A DNA stretch of 64,000 nucleotides from Sphingomonas hylomeconis (GTDB lineage: Bacteria > Pseudomonadota > Alphaproteobacteria > Sphingomonadales > Sphingomonadaceae): assembly GCF_025370105.1 (NCBI RefSeq), contig NZ_JANQBK010000003.1, positions 496,001-560,000 of the forward strand, read 5' to 3'. Every line of letters begins with the position of its first letter. The stretch's first letter is position 1. This document shows positions 48,546-57,484 of the stretch, piece after piece. A program made the position numbers and the translations under genes. Below the pieces are notes generated by a model. That model had not been told where the DNA came from and ran no database searches. It saw only the letters and a program-made list of their open reading frames with translations.

Positions 48546-49897
48546 CAAGAGAAGAAGAAGCCGATCAGCAGTTTTACGTTGAGCACGATCACCACCGCGG
48601 CGATCGCCCAGGCGGCGAGCTTGAGCCACAGCGGATTGGCGAACACGCCCATCTGCGTCTTGTCGCCGGTAAAGCGCACCAGCGGCACGATCGCGAACGG
48701 CAGTTGCAGGCTCAGTACGACCTGGCTCAGCACCAGCAATTGCGTTGCGCCCTGGCCGCCATACAGCGCCACGACGATCACCGCGGGCACGATCGCCAGC
48801 AGCCGGGTGACGCTGCGGCGCAGCCACAAGGGCAGTTTCAGGTTGAGGAAGCCCTCCGCCACGATCTGGCCGGCGAGCGTGCCGGTGATCGTCGAATTCT
48901 GCCCCGAGGCGAGCAGCGCCACGGCGAACACCACGCTCGCCGCGCCCGCGCCCAGGGTCGGCGAGAGCAGGCGATAGGCCTGATCGATCTCCGCCACATC
49001 GGTGCGCCCGTTGACGTGGAAGGCGGCGGCGGCGAGGATCAGGATCGAGGCGTTGATGAACAAAGCCAGGAACAGCGCCACCGTGCTGTCGATCGTCGCG
49101 TGGCGCACCGCATCGCGCTTGCCCGCCTCGTCCTGATCGAACGCGCGGGTCTGCACGATCGAGCTGTGCAGGTAGAGGTTGTGCGGCATCACCGTCGCGC
49201 CGAGAATGCCGATCGCGATATACAGCATCGCCGGATTGGTGATGATCTCCGCGCGGGGGATGAGCCCGCCGGCGATCGCCGCGATGCTCGGCTGGGCGAT
49301 GGCGAGCTCGAACGCGAAGCAGCCGGCGATCACCACTAGCAATGCGACGATGAACGCCTCGAGCTTGCGGAAGCCGAAGCGCTGCAGCGCGAGGATCAGC
49401 ATCACGTCGAACGCGGTGAGGCACACGCCGGCCACCAGCGGCATGCCGAACAGCAATTGCAGCGCGATCGCCGTGCCCAGCACCTCGGCCAGATCGCAGG
49501 CGATGATTGCCAGCTCGCACAGCACCCACAGGCTGAAATTGACCGTGCGCCCGTAATGGGCGCGGCAGGCCTGGGCGAGATCGAGCCCGGTGACGATGCC
49601 GAGCTTGGCCGAGAGCGATTGCAGCACCATCGCCATGATGTTCGAGATCAGGATGACCGACAGCAGGGTGTATCCGAACGCCGATCCGCCGGCGAGATCG
49701 GTCGCCCAATTGCCGGGATCCATATAGCCGACTGCGACCATGTAGCCGGGTCCGGCGAACGCGCCGATCTTGCCCCAGAACCGTCCCTTGCCGACCGGCA
49801 CCTGGATGGTGCGGTAGCTTTCGGCAAGCGACGGGCTGCGCTCCTCGGCGGGCGACAGGCCGATGGCGGCGGAGGAGGGCGGCGGCGACATCGCCAT
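48545..49897 (-). CDS. mntH: Nramp-family divalent metal transporter (MntH-like)
   Basis: 450 residues, 11 TM helices. Metal-binding motif DPGN in TM1 ([17 protein letters not shown]) and MPHN in TM6 ([11 protein letters not shown]) are intact, and the consensus transport loop [20 protein letters not shown] lies between TM8 and TM9. Proton-coupled uptake of Mn2+/Fe2+. No MntR or Mur box was recognised upstream. Convergent with the CoA ester lyase. Confidence 0.94.
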   Translation of the reverse strand: MAMSPPPSSAAIGLSPAEERSPSLAESYRTIQVPVGKGRFWGKIGAFAGPGYMVAVGYMDPGNWATDLAGGSAFGYTLLSVILISNIMAMVLQSLSAKLGIVTGLDLAQACRAHYGRTVNFSLWVLCELAIIACDLAEVLGTAIALQLLFGMPLVAGVCLTAFDVMLILALQRFGFRKLEAFIVALLVVIAGCFAFELAIAQPSIAAIAGGLIPRAEIITNPAMLYIAIGILGATVMPHNLYLHSSIVQTRAFDQDEAGKRDAVRHATIDSTVALFLALFINASILILAAAAFHVNGRTDVAEIDQAYRLLSPTLGAGAASVVFAVALLASGQNSTITGTLAGQIVAEGFLNLKLPLWLRRSVTRLLAIVPAVIVVALYGGQGATQLLVLSQVVLSLQLPFAIVPLVRFTGDKTQMGVFANPLWLKLAAWAIAAVVIVLNVKLLIGFFFS

Positions 49898-50022
49898 CGT
49901 CCTTTCCGCATGCCGCCCGCGCCGTCAATCGAGTCGCGCATCGGCGGCGGCGTTTCGCGATGTCGCTTTTCTGCCATGAAAGGCGGGCAGGGCAGTCGGA
50001 TCAGTCACTTGCGAGGGATGAG

Positions 50023-50439
50023 ATGCACCGGATTGCCTGCCTTGTTGCGACGCTGTCGTGCCTCCTGCCGGCCGCGGCCCAGGCCGCCGAGCCGGTGGCC
50101 GGCCATTGGATCACGCAGAACAAGAAGGCGGTCGTGGCGATCGAAGCGTGCGGGCGTCGCATGTGCGGCCGGATCGTCCGGCTGCTGCCCGCCTCCGATG
50201 TCGGCAAGACGGTGGACGAGCGCAACAAGGATGCGGCGCTGCGCGGCCGGCCGCTGGTCGGGCTGCCGATCCTGCTCGACTTCGAGGAGCGCGGCGATAA
50301 TTGGCACGGCAAATTGTACGATCCGCAGGCCGGCGACACCTATACCGCGACGCTTGGCCGCTATCCCGATGGCGCGCTGAAGGTGCGCGGCTGCTTCTTC
50401 TTCATCTGCAAGACGCAGAAATGGCCGGCGCTGCGCTAA
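50023..50439 (+). CDS. DUF2147 secreted protein
   Basis: 138 residues with signal peptide (MHRIACLVATLSCLLPAAAQA). The mature part shows the DUF2147 pattern: GHWITQNKKAVVAIEACG, CGRIVRL, ERGDNWHGKLYDPQAGDTY, and an LKVRGC ending. Beta-rich periplasmic protein of unknown function. GCGAGGGATGAG precedes the chosen start. Confidence 0.85.
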   Translation: MHRIACLVATLSCLLPAAAQAAEPVAGHWITQNKKAVVAIEACGRRMCGRIVRLLPASDVGKTVDERNKDAALRGRPLVGLPILLDFEERGDNWHGKLYDPQAGDTYTATLGRYPDGALKVRGCFFFICKTQKWPALR

Positions 50440-50442
50440 GCC

Positions 50443-51066
50443 TCAGATCACCTTCATCTCGCTGCCATAATGGTGCCAGGTGAAGATCGCCGCGGCGCCG
50501 CGATGCGGCCGCCACGCCTCGGCCAGTTCGCGCGTGCGCTTTTCCGACGGCCGCGTTTCGTGGCCGAGAATCCGCCCGATCTCGATCTGCACCGCGAGAT
50601 CGCCCGCCGGCCAGATATCGCCGCGCCCTTCGGCGAACAGCAGATAGACTTCCGCCGACCAGCGCCCGATGCCCTTTACCGCGATGAGGGCGGCGATCGC
50701 CGCCTCGTCGTCCTGCGGCAGGCGATCGAGATCGAGCCGCCCGCTACTGACCTCGTCGGCCAGGCTGCGGGCATAGCTCAGCTTCTGGCGCGACAGGCCG
50801 GCCGCGCGCAACTGCTCGTCGTCAGCGCGCATGATCGTGTCGGGGTCGTTCAGGTCGCCGATCAGCCCTTCCAGCTTGTTCCACACCGCCTGCGCGCTCT
50901 GCGTGCTGACCTGCTGGCCGATGATCGTGCGCAGCAGCGTGCCGTGGCCGCGCGGGTTGATCCGCGGGGCGGGATGGCCGACGCGGGCGATCGCCGCCGC
51001 GAAGGCCGGCTCGATCGCGATGAGGGCGTCGATCGCGGTACGAAGCTGTTCGGCGCTCAGGCCCAT
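50443..51066 (-). CDS. DNA-3-methyladenine glycosylase II (AlkA-type, HhH-GPD)
   Basis: 207-residue base-excision repair enzyme of the helix-hairpin-helix GPD superfamily. The HhH motif VKGIGRWSAEVYLL is followed by the glycine/proline-rich loop and catalytic Asp in PAGDLAVQ. Shorter than E. coli AlkA, lacking its N-terminal domain, as in many bacterial versions. Convergent with the DUF2147 gene (3-base spacing) and divergent from the ferredoxin. Upstream in-frame codons are antisense to the ferredoxin gene and were excluded. Confidence 0.9.
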   Translation of the reverse strand: MGLSAEQLRTAIDALIAIEPAFAAAIARVGHPAPRINPRGHGTLLRTIIGQQVSTQSAQAVWNKLEGLIGDLNDPDTIMRADDEQLRAAGLSRQKLSYARSLADEVSSGRLDLDRLPQDDEAAIAALIAVKGIGRWSAEVYLLFAEGRGDIWPAGDLAVQIEIGRILGHETRPSEKRTRELAEAWRPHRGAAAIFTWHHYGSEMKVI

Positions 51067-51132
51067 GCGGGATACTCTTGATACGGGCCGCCGGTCGCGG
51101 CATGGCGACGCAACGCACAGAAGGAGACTGAG

Positions 51133-51450
51133 ATGCCGAAGCTTATCGTCGTGACGCGCGAAGGGGAAGAACGCGAGATCAATGGCGAGGCGGGCCTTTC
51201 GGTCATGGAAGTGATCCGCGACGCCGGGATCGACGAGATCCTGGCGCTGTGCGGCGGCTGCTGCAGCTGCGCCACCTGCCACGTCCATGTCGACCCGGAA
51301 TTTGCCGCCAAACTGCCGGCGATGAGCGAGGACGAGAACGACCTGCTCGAATCGTCGAGCGAGCGCGACGCCAATTCGCGCCTGTCGTGCCAGATCGACA
51401 TGACCGACGCGCTCGACGGGCTGCGCGTGACGATCGCCGCGGAGGACTGA
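51133..51450 (+). CDS. 2Fe-2S ferredoxin, adrenodoxin type
   Basis: 105 residues. Cluster cysteines lie in [11 protein letters not shown] plus a final Cys in RLSCQI, matching the vertebrate-type C-x5-C-x2-C-xn-C pattern; an acidic [10 protein letters not shown] helix contacts redox partners. Soluble electron carrier for P450 or other monooxygenases; no partner is adjacent. AGGAGA precedes the ATG. Confidence 0.93.
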   Translation: MPKLIVVTREGEEREINGEAGLSVMEVIRDAGIDEILALCGGCCSCATCHVHVDPEFAAKLPAMSEDENDLLESSSERDANSRLSCQIDMTDALDGLRVTIAAED

Positions 51451-51471
51451 GCTCCCCCGCGCTCTGCCGCC

Positions 51472-52221
51472 TCAGCCCGAGCGCGTGGCGATCGCGTACA
51501 GCGCGATCGCCGCCGCGTTCGACACGTTGAGGCTCTCGACCTGGTCCGAGATCGGCAGCTTGGCGAGCTCGTCGCAATGCGCTGCGGTATTCTGCCGCAT
51601 GCCTTCGCCCTCGGCGCCGAGCACCAGCGCCACGCGCTGCTGGCCCATCGCCTCGGTCAGCGTCTGCGTCGCCTCGCCGGTCATGCCGACGCGCCAGAAG
51701 CCGGCCTCGGCGATTTCCTCCAGCGCGCGCGCGAGATTGACCACGCGCACCCACGGCACGACTTCGAGCGCGCCCGAGGCGGCGCGCGCGATCGTGCCCG
51801 ATTCGGGCGGCGCATGGCGATCGGGCGTGACGATGCCAAGCGCGTTGAACGCCGCCGCCGAGCGCATGATCGCGCCGACATTGTGCGGATCGGTGACCTG
51901 ATCGAGAATCACCAGCGGCCGCTGATCGCCCTCGCCCTGCTGCAGCAGATCGCCGAGCCAGATATCCTCGAGCGGATCGACCTCGATCACCAGCCCCTGA
52001 TGCGGCGCGTCGCCCGGCACGAGCCGCGCCAGATCGGTCACGTCGGCGAACACCACGGGAATGGTCGAGGGGATCGAGAAACCGGTCAGCGCTTCGCGCG
52101 TCGCCCAGACCTTGCGCACGACACGCTCGGGATTTTCCAGCGCCGCAGTCACGGCGTGGCGGCCCCAGAAACGCGGGCGGCCGGCAGGGGCCTGGGAGGG
52201 GCGATGTCCGCGACGGGCCAT
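51472..52221 (-). CDS. rlmB: TrmH/SpoU-family rRNA methyltransferase (RlmB-like)
   Basis: 249 residues. N-terminal RNA-binding domain (FWGRHAVTAALENPERVV), then SPOUT motif 1 LDQVTDPHNVGAIMRSAAAF, motif 2 LVLGAEGEGMR and motif 3 PISDQVESLNVSNAAAIALY with a trefoil knot. Expected to 2'-O-methylate G2251 of 23S rRNA. Start MARRGHR at 52221 fits the family; the longer frame upstream is not conserved. A 256-base non-coding spacer lies between it and the tRNA gene. Confidence 0.9.
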   Translation of the reverse strand: MARRGHRPSQAPAGRPRFWGRHAVTAALENPERVVRKVWATREALTGFSIPSTIPVVFADVTDLARLVPGDAPHQGLVIEVDPLEDIWLGDLLQQGEGDQRPLVILDQVTDPHNVGAIMRSAAAFNALGIVTPDRHAPPESGTIARAASGALEVVPWVRVVNLARALEEIAEAGFWRVGMTGEATQTLTEAMGQQRVALVLGAEGEGMRQNTAAHCDELAKLPISDQVESLNVSNAAAIALYAIATRSG

Positions 52222-52477
52222 GGGCGTTCTCAATCTCGTCACCGCAGCGTGGCGCTGCGGTCTCTGTCGCGGGGGCCTAGCGCGCGCCTCGCGCCGACGC
52301 CAGCCTCGCGTGTCCCGCCGGCTCGCCCGGCCGCTCGCCCCGGTGCAATCCATCGTCGCCACCGCCTTTCCGGCCGCAGCACGCTATTGTGCACTATTCG
52401 TGTCGATCGGGCGCACAGGCGTTGACAGGGGGGGCTGCGCTTGGCAGGGGACCGCCTCGCTTTTTAGCGGCCCAACT

Positions 52478-52563
52478 GGACAGGTGGCCGAGTGGTTAAA
52501 GGCAGCAGACTGTAAATCTGCCCGTGCAAGCGTACGCTGGTTCGAATCCAGCCCTGTCCACCA
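52478..52563 (+). tRNA. tRNA-Tyr (GTA anticodon)
   Basis: 86 bases including an encoded CCA. Acceptor stem GGACAGG/CCTGTCC pairs perfectly over 7 bases, the anticodon loop reads CTGTAAA, the TTCGAATC T-loop is intact, and a long class II variable arm is present. Its 3' half is the attachment site of the prophage that follows. Confidence 0.96.
52539..52563. other. Probable attL core in the tRNA-Tyr 3' end
   Basis: The T-arm and acceptor 3' strand of tRNA-Tyr are followed 161 bases later by an integrase pointing away from the tRNA, the usual layout for tRNA-targeting phages. The exact crossover cannot be fixed because the right end lies outside the window. Confidence 0.6.
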
Positions 52564-52587
52564 ACCTTCAATTTCATGTTGTCTCAG

Positions 52588-52612
52588 ACCGCCTCGCAAG
52601 GGGCGGTTTTGT
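52588..52612 (+). terminator. Rho-independent terminator after tRNA-Tyr
   Basis: Six-base stem ACCGCC/GGCGGT with an 8-base loop, followed by TTTTGT, 25 bases after the tRNA CCA. Confidence 0.7.
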
Positions 52613-52723
52613 CTCGTGCGGGCGGGTTGCCGTTTGTCTCATGTTCGCTCATTGTTCCTCAATGCAGCGCGGACGATTCGGGGGTATTTTCGGGGTATCC
52701 ATTCGCAGGGGCGGGGGTATCGA

Positions 52724-53983
52724 ATGCTGACCGCTACAGCCTGCAAGAACGCGAAGCCCGCCGAACGGCCTTACAAGCTCTCCGACGCGCATGGGTTATT
52801 TCTGTACGTCACAGCCAAGGGTTTCAAGGGCTGGCGCCTGAAGTACCGCTTCGGGGGCAAGGAAAAGCTGCTGACGTTCGGGACGTTTCCCGAGGTCTCG
52901 CTGATCGAGGCCCGCGAGTTGCGGGACGCGGCGCTGCGTCAACTGCGTGGCGGGACCGATCCGGCGATAGACAAGAAGCAGCGCGCGGCCGCGCGTGTCA
53001 CGCAGGCGGACCTGACGTTCAAGGCGATCGCGGACGATTGGATTGCCAGCCAGGAACCAACCTGGTCGCCGCGGTACGCCCGGCTCGTTTTGTACCGGTT
53101 CACGCACGACGTGTATCCGAAGCTGGGCAGCTTACCGATCGATACGATCACGACACCGCAGGTGCTTGCAGTGCTGCGCGTGATCGAATCGCGAGGAGCG
53201 ATCGAGACGGCGCATCGCGTTCGACAGCGCATCTCGGAAGTGTTCGCCAGGGCAATTGCCAGCGGGGTTGCAACGTCGGACCCCGCGGCGATTGCAGCCC
53301 GCGCTCTATCGCCCGTAAAGAGGGGGCGGTTTCCAGCCGTGGTATCCGTCGAAGCGGCGCGAGCCATCTTGCGCAAGGTGGAGCAACAACCGGGTTACCC
53401 GCTAACGAAGCTCGCATCGCGCTTGCTGGCGCTGACCGCGGTGCGATCGGGCGTGGTGCGTTGGGCGGAGGCCTCGGAGTTCGAGGATCTGGACGGCGCA
53501 TCGCCAATTTGGCGTATCCCGGCGGCCAAGATGAAGCTGCTCAAGGAGCGAAAGGAAGATGCCGCCTTCGAATTTATCGTAACGCTGTCGCGGCAGGCGG
53601 TGGAGACGGTGAAGGTGGCGATCGAGTTTTCGCGCGGGGCGCCGCTTATCTTCAGGAGCATCCGGCACCCACGGAAGCCGATCAGCGACAATACGATCGG
53701 CAAGGCCTATCGCGATGCCGGCTTCTCCGGCGTCCACGTCCCGCATGGCTGGCGTACAACATATTCCACCATCATGAACGAGCTGGCGCAGGTGGAGAAC
53801 CGTGTGGGCGATCGCGCGATTATCGATCTGACGCTGGCGCACATTCCGGCCGGCGTCGAAGCGGCTTACAATCGATCTGGCTACATGCCGCGTCGGCGCG
53901 AGCTGGCGCAGGAATGGGCGGACATGTTGGTGCAGGACCTGGTCCCGCCGGCAGAGCTGCTGAAGGGGCCACGGCACAGCTGA
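52724..53983 (+). CDS. int: Tyrosine recombinase integrase (DUF4102/P4 type)
   Basis: 419 residues. N-terminal DUF4102 arm-binding domain (LTATACKNAKPAERPYKLSDAHGL in part), core-binding domain, then a catalytic domain with Arg241 (LTAVRSG, Ser in place of the usual Pro), His341/Arg344 (HGWR), His376 and the nucleophile Tyr385 (AAYNRSGY). Catalyses site-specific integration and excision at tRNA-Tyr. The ATG was chosen because the frame upstream runs through the tRNA. Followed 19 bases later by the winged-helix gene. Confidence 0.93.
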   Translation: MLTATACKNAKPAERPYKLSDAHGLFLYVTAKGFKGWRLKYRFGGKEKLLTFGTFPEVSLIEARELRDAALRQLRGGTDPAIDKKQRAAARVTQADLTFKAIADDWIASQEPTWSPRYARLVLYRFTHDVYPKLGSLPIDTITTPQVLAVLRVIESRGAIETAHRVRQRISEVFARAIASGVATSDPAAIAARALSPVKRGRFPAVVSVEAARAILRKVEQQPGYPLTKLASRLLALTAVRSGVVRWAEASEFEDLDGASPIWRIPAAKMKLLKERKEDAAFEFIVTLSRQAVETVKVAIEFSRGAPLIFRSIRHPRKPISDNTIGKAYRDAGFSGVHVPHGWRTTYSTIMNELAQVENRVGDRAIIDLTLAHIPAGVEAAYNRSGYMPRRRELAQEWADMLVQDLVPPAELLKGPRHS

Positions 53984-54002
53984 TCCGCGTGGGAGGCGTC
54001 GC

Positions 54003-54692
54003 ATGACCGCGGCATCTCTCCACCAGGTCCTCAGCGGCAGGCCAGCGCGCGAGCGCACTGGTCAGCCCGTACGCCGCAATAGCCACAATGCCGGCGGCGC
54101 CGAGCTGGCGTTGTGGCGCGCGCACAACATGTTTCCGCGAGAGGAACATAACGCCCGTATGCGGGCGGCCGAGGAATTCGAGCATGAGACGAAGCTGGCC
54201 GGCCGCCGCAACGGCGCGCTCGGTGCGATCGGCCTCAAGGTTTACCGCTATCTCATGCGCCTGCGTGGGAAGAAGACCGGCCGGCTCGATCCGACCATCC
54301 GGTGGATTGCCGATCAGATCCATCATTCACGCAGCGCCGTTGCCACAGCTCTAAAGCGGCTCAAGGATCACGGCTTCTTGGACTGGATCAGGCGCTGCCA
54401 GCCGATCGAAGGCGCGGAGCCCGACGAGCAGCAGACTGAGCAGATCGCGAACGCCTACATCTTGCCGCTGCCCGCCAGCGCTTCCGAGCGCGTGCGGCGC
54501 ATGCTTCGTCGTCCCAGCGAGTTTGTCCGCGCCGTCGCGGAGAAGCTGGCACGTGAGCGCAAGCTGGCCACGTCGACCGTCGATGAAGTGATCGCCGAGG
54601 TGAAGGATCCTGAGCTGCGCGCTCTTCTCGACGCCCTGCGCATAGGCGTTGATAGTGCAAATCCGCCGAGCGGTCAGACAGAGGCCCTGTAG
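54003..54692 (+). CDS. Winged-helix DNA-binding protein, phage replication/regulation candidate
   Basis: 229 residues. Central helix-turn-helix region (VYRYLMRLRGKKTG, then IRWIADQIHHSRSAVATALKRL split over residues 80-120) resembles winged-helix domains of phage and plasmid replication initiators and regulators. N-terminus is polar and disordered, C-terminus mostly helical and charged. Lies directly after the integrase on the same strand. It may stand in for the usual repressor or replication gene of the phage; its exact role is not recognisable. Confidence 0.65.
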   Translation: MTAASLHQVLSGRPARERTGQPVRRNSHNAGGAELALWRAHNMFPREEHNARMRAAEEFEHETKLAGRRNGALGAIGLKVYRYLMRLRGKKTGRLDPTIRWIADQIHHSRSAVATALKRLKDHGFLDWIRRCQPIEGAEPDEQQTEQIANAYILPLPASASERVRRMLRRPSEFVRAVAEKLARERKLATSTVDEVIAEVKDPELRALLDALRIGVDSANPPSGQTEAL

Positions 54693-55342
54693 GGATTAAG
54701 AATAAGAGGAACGCCTACGGCGTGCGTAAATTTGCTGCTTCACCAAGCCCTCGAGGCCCCGACCGAAACAGGATCGCCACCCAGCGACTGCGGGGGACGG
54801 CCCGGCTATGGCCGGCCCGGTGCATCCGTGGGGGATGCGCAAATCCTGTGCCATTCAGCCAATGCACCATTGCGCTCGCGGAAGGCGCCCAGGTGCATCA
54901 ATCCGCAACGCCGCGGGGTGCCATTAACGGCTATAGAACCCGAGCTTTCCGCCGGGCCGCATCAAATTTGCGCACTGCATCGAAAGCCACACAAAAAGCT
55001 CGCGGGCGAGGCGGGGGTTCTTGCGGTGTATTCGGGGCATGCGGGCCGCATGCACAAATGCGTAGCTGCGGCCTTTTGATCGGGCGCCTCGCTATATAAG
55101 TGGCTCAAGTCAGCTCCGATCTTTTCTCTGATGGCTTAATCCAGACCGCCGCTAGGCCGCCGTCGTGGGCACGTACCTAAAGCATCCAATCCTCGTCCGT
55201 CTGTCCTATACCCCACCCCTCCAGCAAAAGTTCGCCTTCGCCGACAGGGGAGTCCGTCAGGCTGCTCGATTGCTAACTATCTTATAGCGGGGCACGGCTT
55301 TAGAACGCATGGTCTTGCCGATCAGAAAGTGAAAAAAGCTCT
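54693..55342. other. 650-base stretch without a convincing gene
   Basis: Between the winged-helix gene and the membrane protein gene. It holds a short palindrome-rich part near 54790-54830 (GGCCCGGCTATGGCCGGCC-like) and, from 55100, a less GC-rich tail with TATATAAG at about 55092 and several AT-rich steps that could be promoters for the downstream gene. Two overlapping plus-strand frames (54722-55099 and 54732-55079) are open but neither has a clear ribosome site or family. Confidence 0.4.
54722..55099 (+). CDS. Doubtful small ORF, 125 aa
   Basis: GTG-initiated frame of 125 residues, Arg/Gly-rich, ending GVFGACGPHAQMRSCGLL and so on. A competing frame starting at 54732 spans the same DNA, so codon bias cannot decide. 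Short Arg-rich ORFs of this kind sit next to integrases in many prophages, but I cannot name a family. Treat as hypothetical. Confidence 0.25.
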   Translation: MRKFAASPSPRGPDRNRIATQRLRGTARLWPARCIRGGCANPVPFSQCTIALAEGAQVHQSATPRGAINGYRTRAFRRAASNLRTASKATQKARGRGGGSCGVFGACGPHAQMRSCGLLIGRLAI

Positions 55343-56545
55343 ATGGCAGATTTGAAGGAGGATGGCTCCACACTAGGCGGTCTCATCCGCAATAAATGGT
55401 TCCAGGCGGCCTCAGCCTTAGGCGTGATACTCGGCATAATCGGGTTTGTTATCGGCCTGCCGCCCGTGGCCGATATGGCTTTTGGAAAGCGCGTATCGCT
55501 CACACTCGAAGTTGTTAATCAAATCCCGGTGTTTACTGTACGCCAACCTGTTCCGGGCCTGTCTGTTCAGTTGAACTCTCAAGATCTCACGCAAACGCGA
55601 CGTGACTTAGTCGCAGTACGCTTACGCCTTAGAAATAACGGGGAAGTAAGTATAAACGCGAGGAATACGACACCGCGAGACCCTTTAGGGTTTTACGTGA
55701 GAGGTGGCCAGATTGTTAGACTTTATGAACTGGGCGCCACATCTGAACACCTTCGAAAATTGGCAATTCCTAAAAAGATTGGAAACTCGTTCATTCTTCC
55801 CCCGGGCATAATTTTTGACCCCGGCGATTTCGTCCAATTCAATCTCCTAATTGTTAGGCCGGTTAATAAGGGCTTGTCATTCTCTACAGTAGGTAAGGTA
55901 GAGGGATTAAAGTCGATCGACGTTGGACGCTCGGATATAGCCAAGCAGGAATCAAATGCTGCTTCAGTCGCGTGGACTGGAGGGTTTGTCCCGCAGATGC
56001 TGAGAACAATAACTTATCCTTTTATCGCGGTGGCGATCATTGCTGCTGTTATTTTTATATGGGTCTCAGTTACGGACTTAATTATCAGGAGAAAAAGAAA
56101 TAGGCGTGAGATTTTCGCCACTAAGGTAGCTGCACGATGGGATCACAGCGATCCAAAACTTCGCAAGCTGATACCGGCGATGTACGCGGCCTTAGGCCTT
56201 CACCGCCTAGCTGATCTAGCAGACAAAGAGGCTGAAATGCGACGTATGGAAGCACGGGAAGCGCGCCTGCAAGTTTATACACAAAAAAGTGAACCCCTAA
56301 GCGATTTTGAGGCCGGGGACGCCATAGAAAAAACGTTCGGTGACGAGGATGTGTCTATCCATACCGCAAAAGTTCTCCTTGAGAAATTGTCGCTACGCGA
56401 TGATATGTCAGGTAAATATGATGATGAATTTTTGTCCGCGGTGGAAAAATATCGCGATATATTGCTAGATTCTTATTCCAGAAATCAACTTCAGAAAGCA
56501 GATCCTAAATTCGAGGATCATGAGTACGGAATTTACTTTGCGTAA
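55343..56545 (+). CDS. AT-rich two-TM membrane protein, prophage cargo candidate
   Basis: 400 residues, no family recognised. TM1 around residues 22-41 (LGVILGIIGFVIGLPP), an extracytoplasmic beta-rich domain of about 170 residues, TM2 around 220-245 (PFIAVAIIAAVIFIWVS), then a basic stop-transfer RRKRNRR and a 150-residue charged helical cytoplasmic tail ending EDHEYGIYFA. GC and codon use are far from the neighbours (many AAA, ATA, TTA codons). Its position between integrase and structural genes is where phages carry genes that benefit the lysogen, such as anti-phage systems. Function unknown. Confidence 0.7.
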   Translation: MADLKEDGSTLGGLIRNKWFQAASALGVILGIIGFVIGLPPVADMAFGKRVSLTLEVVNQIPVFTVRQPVPGLSVQLNSQDLTQTRRDLVAVRLRLRNNGEVSINARNTTPRDPLGFYVRGGQIVRLYELGATSEHLRKLAIPKKIGNSFILPPGIIFDPGDFVQFNLLIVRPVNKGLSFSTVGKVEGLKSIDVGRSDIAKQESNAASVAWTGGFVPQMLRTITYPFIAVAIIAAVIFIWVSVTDLIIRRKRNRREIFATKVAARWDHSDPKLRKLIPAMYAALGLHRLADLADKEAEMRRMEAREARLQVYTQKSEPLSDFEAGDAIEKTFGDEDVSIHTAKVLLEKLSLRDDMSGKYDDEFLSAVEKYRDILLDSYSRNQLQKADPKFEDHEYGIYFA

Positions 56546-56692
56546 ATTTAACTTTAAGGAAGTCAATCGCAGCGCACAATGTACAAGACGCCGGCAATCC
56601 TTCGATTACCGGCGCCGCCGCCGCCTAATTTATCCAATTTGAGAATTGCTGACGATTAACTCGTGCGCTTTCTTCGGCGCACCAGCGCCTAT

Positions 56693-57348
56693 TTAGTAAG
56701 TCAGCTCGACGTCGGCGATGTTAAATCGAGAAAACGTATCGCGGGCGCCGGGCGTATCGTTAATCGAAAGCACGAATTTTCCTTTAATCGCACCAAGCTG
56801 GTCCGCCAGGCGCGCAAAGTCGTCGCGGTCGAACACGGCTTGGCCATAGTCCGTCTCGCAGCCCCAATAGGGCGGATCAAGATAGAACAGCATTCCGGCG
56901 CGATCATAGCGCCGAATGAAATCTGCATAGCCGAGTTGCTCGATCACGACGCCGGCTAGGCGTTCGTGGATATCCGCCAGGATCGGCTCGAGCTTGCTCA
57001 CGAGAACCGCGCACCTTGTGTCTTGTCGACGCCAAAGTGCCGGCCACTGACCTTCCCGCCAAACGCCAGGCGTTGAAGATACAGGAATCTCACCGCACGT
57101 TCGAGGTCCGTCAGGCTCTCGGGCGGCATCGCCTTCAGCCGCTCGAACTCGGCCCGGCTGGCGACGCGAAAGCGCATCATGTCGAGCATGTAGGGATAGT
57201 GCCGCTGCAGCACGCGGAAGAAGGTCGCGACGTCGCCCGACACGTCGTTGATCACTTCGACCTTCGGCCTTGATCGGCGACGCAGGAAGATGCCGCCCAT
57301 GCCGACGAAGGGCTCCGCATAGCCGTCATGGTCGACGCGCTCGATCAT
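56693..57348 (-). pseudogene. Split D12-class DNA adenine methylase (frameshifted or two-part)
   Basis: Two adjacent minus-strand frames together make one Dam-like N6-adenine methylase. The upstream half (56998-57348) carries SAM motif YAEPFVGMGGIFLRRR and ends GARFS; the downstream half (56693-57001) starts SKLEPILADIHERL and carries catalytic DPPY (YLDPPYWG). Intact relatives run through this junction, so one base is missing near 57000; the second half could be re-initiated from a GTG overlapping the stop (GTGA). The usual GGK-containing N-terminus is not visible upstream of 57348, so the gene may also be truncated at the front. Activity unlikely unless the halves reassemble. Confidence 0.8.
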
Positions 57349-57484
57349 CGCGACCAGGCGCGAGGCCCCGCGGCATGCGGGGTGCGGGACGGCCGTTGGC
57401 CGATGGTCGTGGCGAGATTCATCCTCGTCGGTTTGCCGGGCTGGCCCCTGGCATCCCCCGCCTGGCTGCGCGCCAGGCGCGAAA

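Noticed and set aside
50443..51288. Longer AlkA-type glycosylase beginning inside the ferredoxin gene
   Set aside because: The added 74 residues are antisense to the well-supported ferredoxin and the family starts at MGLSAEQL.
52061..52723. N-terminal extension of the integrase reaching back through tRNA-Tyr
   Set aside because: It translates across the tRNA and antisense to the rRNA methyltransferase. The DUF4102 domain begins at the ATG at 52724.
54722..55099. Two overlapping open frames as a confident phage gene
   Set aside because: Both frames are open over the same DNA with no distinguishing start site or motif. Kept only as a low-confidence entry for one of them.
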